Source: Fulvia fulva (taxonomy: Eukaryota > Ascomycota > Dothideomycetes > Mycosphaerellales > Mycosphaerellaceae). From it: a DNA stretch of 64,000 nt. The notes beneath the pieces are model-generated. The model did no database searches. It was not told where the DNA came from and saw only the letters and a program-made list of their open reading frames with translations. Shown in pieces: positions 57,172-64,000 of the stretch (within the stretch, counting starts at the first letter, position 1; each line of letters begins with the position of its first letter). A program made the translations under genes and the position numbers. The stretch lies in contig NC_063015.1 in NCBI RefSeq assembly GCF_020509005.1, forward strand, positions 248,001 through 312,000, read 5' to 3'.

Positions 57172-57579
57172 TATTACAAATATAGGTTAGTAGGTATGTC
57201 GTACGGTACTAAGACTAACTTAGTATATACTAAGCTAGTCGAGATAATAGTACGGTAATACTACCGAGACACCGTACGAATAGTAGGAGCTACTTAGAGG
57301 ACCTAAAGTCGCTTAGCTAGTTAGTACGAGACTGTCGGAGGAACTGCCGTCGTAGGATAAGATATAGGTAAAACCGATAAGGCGTAGTGAAATAGAACTA
57401 GGACTAGAGCAATATCCCTCTATATAGGTATAAGAGACGTAGTCTCTATACCGATAGTAGAGACACCTTTAGTACTAAATACTGTTCTACTATATACCTT
57501 CGTATACTATATTAGTCCTTCCTCCTTCCCTATCACGTGTCCTAACTTCCGTATATATATATACTATACCTATTTAATA
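57172..57579 (+). repeat. Copia-A 3' LTR
   Basis: Preceded by a short purine-rich tract (AAGTAGGAG) and followed by the second CTATA duplication, after which LINE-A copy 2 resumes. Confidence 0.92.
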
Positions 57580-58819
57580 CTATAGGCGGGAAGTAAGGCG
57601 TCTTCTCTATCCCTCCGGCTCTCGCCTACCTCGCTAGTCGCTATATCTAGTTAGGATTCTCTATTACGAGCCCGACCGTCGTTCTCTAGTCTAGCTATTT
57701 ATCCCAACGTATCTAGGCTTTCTTAGCTTAGCTAGCCCTTTAGTATACGTCCTATATTACTTATATATACTCCTTCGTCTACTCTCGTCTAGCCCTCCTC
57801 GCCTCCTTTACCCTTTCCGCGTATACCGGGGTCTAGAATAGCTTCTATCTTTAAGAAGGTCGAATATAGGGTATATACCGACGAGCTGTCTCCTATACGA
57901 CTATTGTTATCCGTTCGGCTTCCTTATCGAGCTCGGCTTCTTATTCTACTTCTATTCCCGCTTCTAGTCCCGTATTTACTCTATTATTATATAGTTATAC
58001 CGCTAGTTCGTCTCGGATTTCCTCCTACGGGGCCTTCTTCTAGTTTAGGCGTAGCTCCGCTATAGGTTCCTCCTCGACTTCTACCTCGATTATTGTCTAG
58101 ATCGGGATATAGTCTGATCCTACTTCGGGCGAGAGGTTCGGGCGGTATTACGCTTAATCTCGCCTTCTACGTCTCTTTACCCTTTAGGGTCGCTAGTTCT
58201 ATATCGCGGCTTACGGTAATTTCTAGTAACTTACCTCCTAGGTATACGTATAGGGGGGTGAAGTCTAGACCCTATTACGGGTAGTAAAGGTTAAAGTCGC
58301 CTACTAGGACTTAGTATATATCCCCTTGTTCGAGTATCCGATCTAGCGTAGCTAGGGTTCCTAGGTCTCTACTCGTTCGTCCTTATAGGTAAGGGTTATA
58401 GACGTTATAGATTCGGACGGTTCCCTAGCCTATCGCTATTTCGATTGTCGTTATATCCCCCTAGTAGCCTTCCGGCTATAGTACGACCTTCTATACTTCT
58501 ATACTAATAGCCTTACTTACGTGAGTATATATTCTTAGGGTATGTCCTATACCCCTACCGACTACCGTATAGTATCGTTAGTCGTTATAGGTTACCGGTT
58601 TACTTATATATAGGTTAGTCTAAGGTTCCTATAGCGCTACGACATAGTGCTTTTAGTAGTCGAGTTCCTATAGGAAGTGGAGCTAGACCTTATCTTTACT
58701 TTTATTAATATTATACTATATAATAGTAAGGTTGTCCTATACTACTATTATAGGCTAGCTAGGACAATGTCTATAGGGGTACTCCGGGCTTAGATAGTAC
58801 CTACGGTTATCGTATCTTC
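57580..58819 (-). mobile_element. LINE-A copy 2, 5'-ward segment
   Basis: Collinear with LINE-A copy 1 around 11850-13110 (for example GGATTCTCTATTACGAGCCC against GGGTTCTCTATTACGAGACC), covering the N-terminal RT and endonuclease region. It is cut at 58819 by the Copia-B insertion; the remaining 5' portion lies beyond the window. Confidence 0.88.
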
Positions 58820-59053
58820 TGTTAAGAACATATAGGCCGTAGGATAAGTATATAGGTATAGGTGTGTTATATAACTAGATTACGTAACTAGGGTTTACTA
58901 GCCTATAGGCTAGTAAACATCCGGACACCTAGTATCTACCTATACTAATACTAGCGATACTATAAATAGATATACGCTATCCTATTAGGTCCTTCTTCGT
59001 CTTTCGTATAATCCGCCGTCTTCTACTACTACGTAACTCGTACCTATTTAATA
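58820..59053 (+). repeat. Copia-B 5' LTR (234 bp)
   Basis: TGTTAAGAACATATAGGCCG to CTATTTAATA. The solo LTR at 46862-47101 is the same family. Confidence 0.92.
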
Positions 59054-62000
59054 GGTTATAAGCCCGAGTTAGTAACTCGGTGTTTTACCCTCGACAAAAT
59101 CGTATTAGAGTTATTCCTCTTCAGAACAAAAGGAAGGCAGACTAGAGGCCGCACCCGCCTTATATAGGAAGCTATAGCCGTGCTATAGGTATATATAAGA
59201 CGTAAAAGAGCCTAGTAAGGCACTATTAGACTCCGGGTTAGGGAGCCTATACTAATACCTTAGACAAGTAGGCGAGCTTACTAAGAAGAGTCGCTCTCCG
59301 GACATCGCGTTCGCATCGACTAACTATTTATTCTAAGAGAGCCGTAGTGTCTCAGAAACCCCCTCTACTAAGAGAGTTACGCTATAGTGTCTTAGTACTA
59401 ATACGAGACAGTGTCTTAGAAACACGATCCTTACGACCGACTTTCCTCGCTTTCTAGTAGATAGCCATTCTCTCTACTATTAACCTCGCGTTTGGTTTAC
59501 CTTATATCGATCTAATTGCGTACGAACGAATATATCCTTTTACCTAAGGGTAGCTAACCTATCTCTTAACTTATAAAAATAGAGAACGAGACTAGGTTTA
59601 TAAGAAAGAGAGTAGTACCTATTCTAATAAGAGAGAACTACAAAACATAGTTCAAGCTAATAAGAATACACCTAGTATTAAAGCAGGTTGACTAGGTCCT
59701 CGAAGACATTATTACGGACATTCCCGCTACAACCCTATCTATAGCGACACCCTCTATATTATTGGAGTCATCCCTTCCTTTAGATCAAGCGATAAGGAAG
59801 GCATCGTACAGACGGCACAGTGTAACGGCCCTATATAAGATGTACATCTGTCTGTCGATAGATAACTAAGAGATGATATACGAGATCCGGTATATAAAGG
59901 AGTTATAGGAATAGGCTAAAGCTAAATATAAGAGAAGACTTCTCGCTACTAGAAGAAGTTTGCTTTAGCAATACACCAATTTCGTAATAACAGAGGACTA
60001 GTCAATAGATAACGCCTAGTAGGAGCTTAGCTCAATTATAAGGAGGGCTGTTTTAATCTCGCCTTAGTTCTAAGACATTAAGACTAAGGACAGAAAGATC
60101 TAGTAACTCTTAGTAGCTCTACTAGACTTATTTGGCTCAATTCGCGATGTAATTAATACCTAGGTGAATCTCTTACTACAAGACATTCTTACAATTCTTA
60201 GGGAGAAGCAAGAATCAATAATTTATTAAGGGATAGCTATGTTCGCTAAGAAGGGTCTCTAGGGCAAGCTTACGTACTATCTCTACGGTAGTGACCATTT
60301 TATAAGCAAGTGCCCACACCTTTCTATAGCTTAGTAGGCTGTTAGGAACAAGGACAAACTAGCTAGGGTTACCTACCCTACTAAGAGACAATCGTTACTA
60401 CCTCGTAGGAGGTCATTATTACTAAACCTTCGTGATGTCCTTAAGGTAATAACGGACCTTATAAAGTAGATAAAGGAGAGCCGTAAGCTAAAGGCCTCCT
60501 CTAGTAAGCCTATAAGGGCCTATACGACCTAGGAAGACGTATTAGACCCTAAGATACTATCAGAAGATAATGATGTTAATAAGGTTGCCTATTCTACTAT
60601 AGAAGCTAAAGGTAAGTACCCCTCGTCCGAGTGGTTACTTAACTCTTATACATCATTATATATAACTGACCAAGATTTACTATTTAGGACACTAAAGCCT
60701 CTTTAAAAGAGGAAGTGGATCAAGGTTAGGGGTAGCTATCTACAAGCTACATATATAGGAAGTGTAGTAATAGGTAGTCCTTCTAGAAAGCAAATTGTCT
60801 TAGAAAATGTCCTGTTTGTTCCTAGCCTTAGAGTTAGTCTTGTTTCGTAGAATCAGTTTAGCTAACAGTTTGCTATCTAACTACCTAGTTTCACCCTAAA
60901 ATCCTTGTCTAGTAAACCCGTTGTCTATACTAAACTTCGAGGAGGAGTACCGTTTATCTACTCGATCTCGGAAATTCTTAAGCTATAGTATACTAGTATA
61001 CTCTCTTAAGAACGTAACGGCACCGCTATAGCTAATACTAAGTCCAAAGATTAGTAGGAGCTATAGTATAGAAGACATACACACCTTAGCAAGGGACTAC
61101 TAAGAAACCTATATAGAGTTACTAATAAGAAAGATCCTATTCCTGTTCCTTCTAGACACTAGAATTGTAAGGTCTGCTCCCTTATAAATATAAGGAAGTT
61201 CAAAGGACCTGCTATAGAGAGAAAAGGGGAGAGGCTGGCCCTTATCTCTATTGATATCTATAGGCCTTTTTAGGGCGTAGTCTCTAGGCTAGGATACAAA
61301 TATTAGCTTGAGATTATAGACAACTTCTCTAGGAAGAAGTGGGTAATCCCTTTGAAGGCTAGGAGCGACGCTCCTACAGCCCTACGGGATTAGAAGGTCT
61401 AGGCAGAACGGCAGTCAAGGTACTTTCTGTCTACGATCCGTAGTAATAGTACAAAGGAAATTCTCGCCTTACTAAAAGAGTAGGAGAAGGAGTTTAGTAC
61501 TTAGATAGACATAACTGATGCCTATAACTCTCTTCAAAATAGACCTATAGAAAGGTCAATTTAAGCCTCTAAGAATATAGTCCGGGCTATACTTAAAGAC
61601 TCTAGTATACTAGTTGAGTTCTAGCTAGAAGCTTTATAAGTACAGACTGTAATCAGAAACATACTGCCTAATAGTCCGATCATTGATAGTATTGCTCTTT
61701 TACTAGAAGAAGCCTTTACTAGCTAAGTACCGTTAGTCGACTATTTCCGCGTCTAGGGATATAAAGCTATAGTCTATATAGACCTTAGAGCCTAACCTCA
61801 AGGCTTAAGGAGAGACACGTTGATAAACTGAGGAAAAGAAGCCGTGTTTATAGGCTACTTAGAAAATACTACAAAACAATAGCTGTTCTAGGATCCCGAC
61901 ATAAAAATAATAAAAGCGTATAGTCACGTCGACTAGTTTAAGAATAAGAAGGGGGAGATATAGATCTTGGTATCACCTTTACTAACTAGCCGAGTCGAGC

Positions 62001-63941
62001 GCTATAGCGTAATCCTATTAGGAGGAAGCCCTTTAGGACGAAATTTTCTGATAGGGGATTATTAGAGACACCGTTACAAAGGCTAGGAGAAAATATTAAG
62101 GCGGTTTTAATACTATCGAAGGCCGATAACGGTGGATCTATACAGAACCTACCTAAGTCGTTAATACTATAGCAACCGCTGTTTATATAACTTCCCCCTC
62201 CCCTAAAGGACATTAGGGAATACTAGAAGTTTAGAGATTAGGGTACTCTAATAAAAGAAAAAGAAGATATCGTTCAGTTCGACCTATCCGAACACCTAGC
62301 GCTACCTTAGGTTATAGGTAACAAGAGGTTAAGGGGGGACGGAGATAATAACTCTAAAGAGTATAAGGCTAAACACTATAAGGCTCTTATCGCCTAGATG
62401 TTCTATCTAGACCCTATAATAAGCTAGGTAGAGGAGATTCTAAACGACGTAGAAGAATATACATTTGCTACTATTAGGTAGGCTATAGCCTATTAGTAGG
62501 AAGTACTAATTCTAAAGTCCTATAAGGTAGCCGTAGGAGACCCCGAATAGGGACATATATAGAGAGAGGTAATCGAGAACGAACTTATTGCCTTAGTAAG
62601 CAATAACACCTAGGAAGCAGTTATACCGCTAAAGGATGCGAATCTAATTACTTCTAGGTAGGTCTTTGATATGAAAAGAATGATTAGTAGAGCTATTAAG
62701 AAGTTTAAGGCAAGACTAGTTATAAGAGGGTTTTTATAGAAATATAGGGTTAACTTCGAAGAGACCTTTATACCTACTATTAGACATAATACTCTCCGAG
62801 TATTTATAGCAGTAGTGTATAGGAGAGATCTCGAGATACACCTAGTAGATGTGAATAATGCTTTTACCTAAAGTAGCCTTCTTAAAGATATCTATATAAT
62901 CCCACCCCTAGGAGTTAAAGCACCTCTAAACATAGTGTTCAAGGTCCTACGAAGCCTTTATAGGCTTAAGCAAGTAGCTAGAGACTAGAACAAGCTCTAT
63001 GTTACGAAGGTAGAGAAGATTAGATTTACCTAGTCTTAGGTAGATCTATGTCTACTTATCTATACGGATAGAGACCTTATAGTCCTTATCTATATAGATG
63101 ACATACCTATTATAGCTCCGAAGCTATTAGATGTTCAGTAGTTTAAGGCTGAGCTTAGAAAAGTGTTTAAGATTAAAGATCTTAGTAAACCTACGAAGAT
63201 CCTTAGAATAAGGATTACAAGAGACAGGTCCTAAGGCACTTTAAAGCTTAATCAAGGACACTATATCTACGCTAACTTAGCTAAGATAAACATAGCTAGA
63301 GAGAAGGCTACGCTAACCTACTTACCTATAGAGAGCTACGAGCATTTAGTGCCTACGGCACCTATAGATAAGAGGTATAACAAACAGGATTACTAGAGCT
63401 ATAATAGTACCTAGATATAGCTAATGACAATAACAAGGCCAGACTTAGCATTCCCCCTTAGAAGAATTAGCTCATTTGTTGCTAATCCCTCGTAGTAGTA
63501 TATAAAGGCTTTAAAGAAGCTCTCCCGATACCTACGGTCGTACCTAGACCTAGGTCTTATATATAGAAAGGGAGGGGGCAATCTCTAGGGATACTCGGAC
63601 TCTAACTACGTTATAGACAAAGTGGATAGAGTCTTAATTCTAGGATACGTATAGTTCCTTTATAGATTACCTATGTCCTAGATAAGTAGGAAGTAGAAGT
63701 CTATTGTAACATCAACAATAGAAGCTAAGTTTATAGCTATAAACGTAGCCGTAAAGTAGTTACAATTTCTTACTACTGTCCTTAGGGAAATGGGGTGCCT
63801 AGAACTAGTGGGAAAGAGCTCTTTCTAGCCGAGTATAAGGGCAAGCAAGGGCACTGTTAACGAGCTAAGGCTAGTTAAGCTTATAGGTAACAACTAAGCC
63901 GCTTTGACACTTATTAAAGATGCCTATATACATGAAAGGTC

Positions 63942-64000
63942 GACGACGAGAATCACCTGTACGTGGTGTCGGCTACGAACCTCTCGTCTAGCTACGAGAG
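63942..64000. mobile_element. Start of an unidentified insertion in Copia-B, cut by the window edge
   Basis: After HERS of the Copia-B RNase H the sequence stops matching Copia-A and changes to CA/TG-containing, unmutated sequence (GACGACGAGAATCACCTG...). It includes two palindromes, CACCTGTACGTGGTG and CTCTCGTCTAGCTACGAGAG. Only 59 bases are visible. Confidence 0.5.

Larger units (their letters stand above)
46278..57579 (+). mobile_element. Copia-A: Copia-type LTR retrotransposon with nested insertions
   Basis: Outer limits from 408-414 bp LTRs (46278-46691, 57172-57579) and the 5 bp duplication CTATA (46273-46277, 57580-57584). Removing LINE-B and the two solo LTRs leaves about 5.6 kb, normal for Copia. 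Plus strand order: leader with primer-binding site; gag (about 47110-48140); protease/integrase (about 53150-54400; GPFENTTSRLGFKY, DTYNSIQNGVVERL); reverse transcriptase (about 55180-55740; KARLVVRGFL, RDLEIY-VDVNNTFT, YIDDIPII); RNase H (about 56590-57100). Integrase before RT identifies Copia. All frames are broken by TAG/TAA. Confidence 0.92.
58820..64000 (+). mobile_element. Copia-B: second Copia-type element, truncated by the window end
   Basis: 5' LTR 58820-59053, then a primer-binding site at 59054 (GGTTATAAGCCCGAG), again the half tRNA-Met type. gag runs about 59540-60650, with a zinc knuckle near 60270-60320 in which Cys has become Tyr (YYLYGSDHFISKCPH). Integrase is about 61250-61900; reverse transcriptase about 62670-63230 (KARLVIRGFL, LIYIDDIPII); RNase H from about 63590 (GYSDSNYV, STIEAKFIAI). 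It has noticeably more CA/TG left than Copia-A but still many TAG/TAA. The coding sequence breaks off at about 63941 where another insertion begins. Confidence 0.9.

Noticed and set aside
1..64000. CRISPR array, prokaryotic operon, rRNA or tRNA genes
   Set aside because: No regularly spaced identical repeats, no Shine-Dalgarno organisation and no recognisable rRNA or tRNA sequence; all features are fungal.

Overview
The window looks like a filamentous ascomycete chromosome, probably a Dothideomycete close to Mycosphaerellaceae. Genes carry 44-60 nt introns with GTAAGT/GTGAGT donors and CTAAC/CTGAC branch points. The families present (Cox4, RPC34, GH127, P450, VAO-type oxidase, divergent F-box-like proteins) fit such a fungus. 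The repeats carry the signature of repeat-induced point mutation (RIP): CpA/TpG is almost absent, TpA is greatly enriched and CpG is retained, so CTA/TAG words fill every frame. Species cannot be named from sequence alone.

Layout. 1-8.3 kb is gene space: COX4, a divergent F-box-like gene, a DUF4863-type (4-hydroxylaminobenzoate lyase-like) gene and a putative mitochondrial protein. 8.7-16.0 kb is one vanillyl-alcohol-oxidase-like gene on the minus strand, split by a 5.4 kb non-LTR retrotransposon (LINE-A copy 1). A 13 bp target duplication lets the two halves be rejoined codon by codon. 16.3-25.4 kb holds an intact P450, a zinc alcohol dehydrogenase remnant, an intact six-exon GH127-like gene, a decayed FAD monooxygenase, an NTF2-like ORF, a partial gene and a small membrane protein. 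26.7-30.5 kb holds RNA polymerase III subunit RPC34, an uncharacterised ORF and a multi-pass membrane gene.

30.9-41.9 kb is a hAT DNA transposon that received a Gypsy LTR element, which in turn received a 5'-truncated LINE-B. At 42.2 kb, beside the hAT, is a tiny secreted Cys-rich peptide gene with a Kex2-like site. From 42.5 kb to the window end an uncharacterised gene is broken by LINE-A copy 2. That LINE contains a Copia element (Copia-A, itself carrying LINE-B and two solo LTRs), a roughly 190 bp unmutated insertion and a second Copia (Copia-B). Copia-B runs off the window and contains the start of another insertion.

How it fits together. P450, VAO-like oxidase, FAD monooxygenase, zinc ADH and DUF4863 protein suggest the remains of an aromatic-compound catabolic neighbourhood: P450 and DUF4863 look intact, the other three are broken. 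Several nonsense codons in these single-copy genes are of the CAA/CAG to TAA/TAG type expected from RIP. Insertion boundaries were set by target-site duplications read directly from the sequence. No alignment or database search was run.
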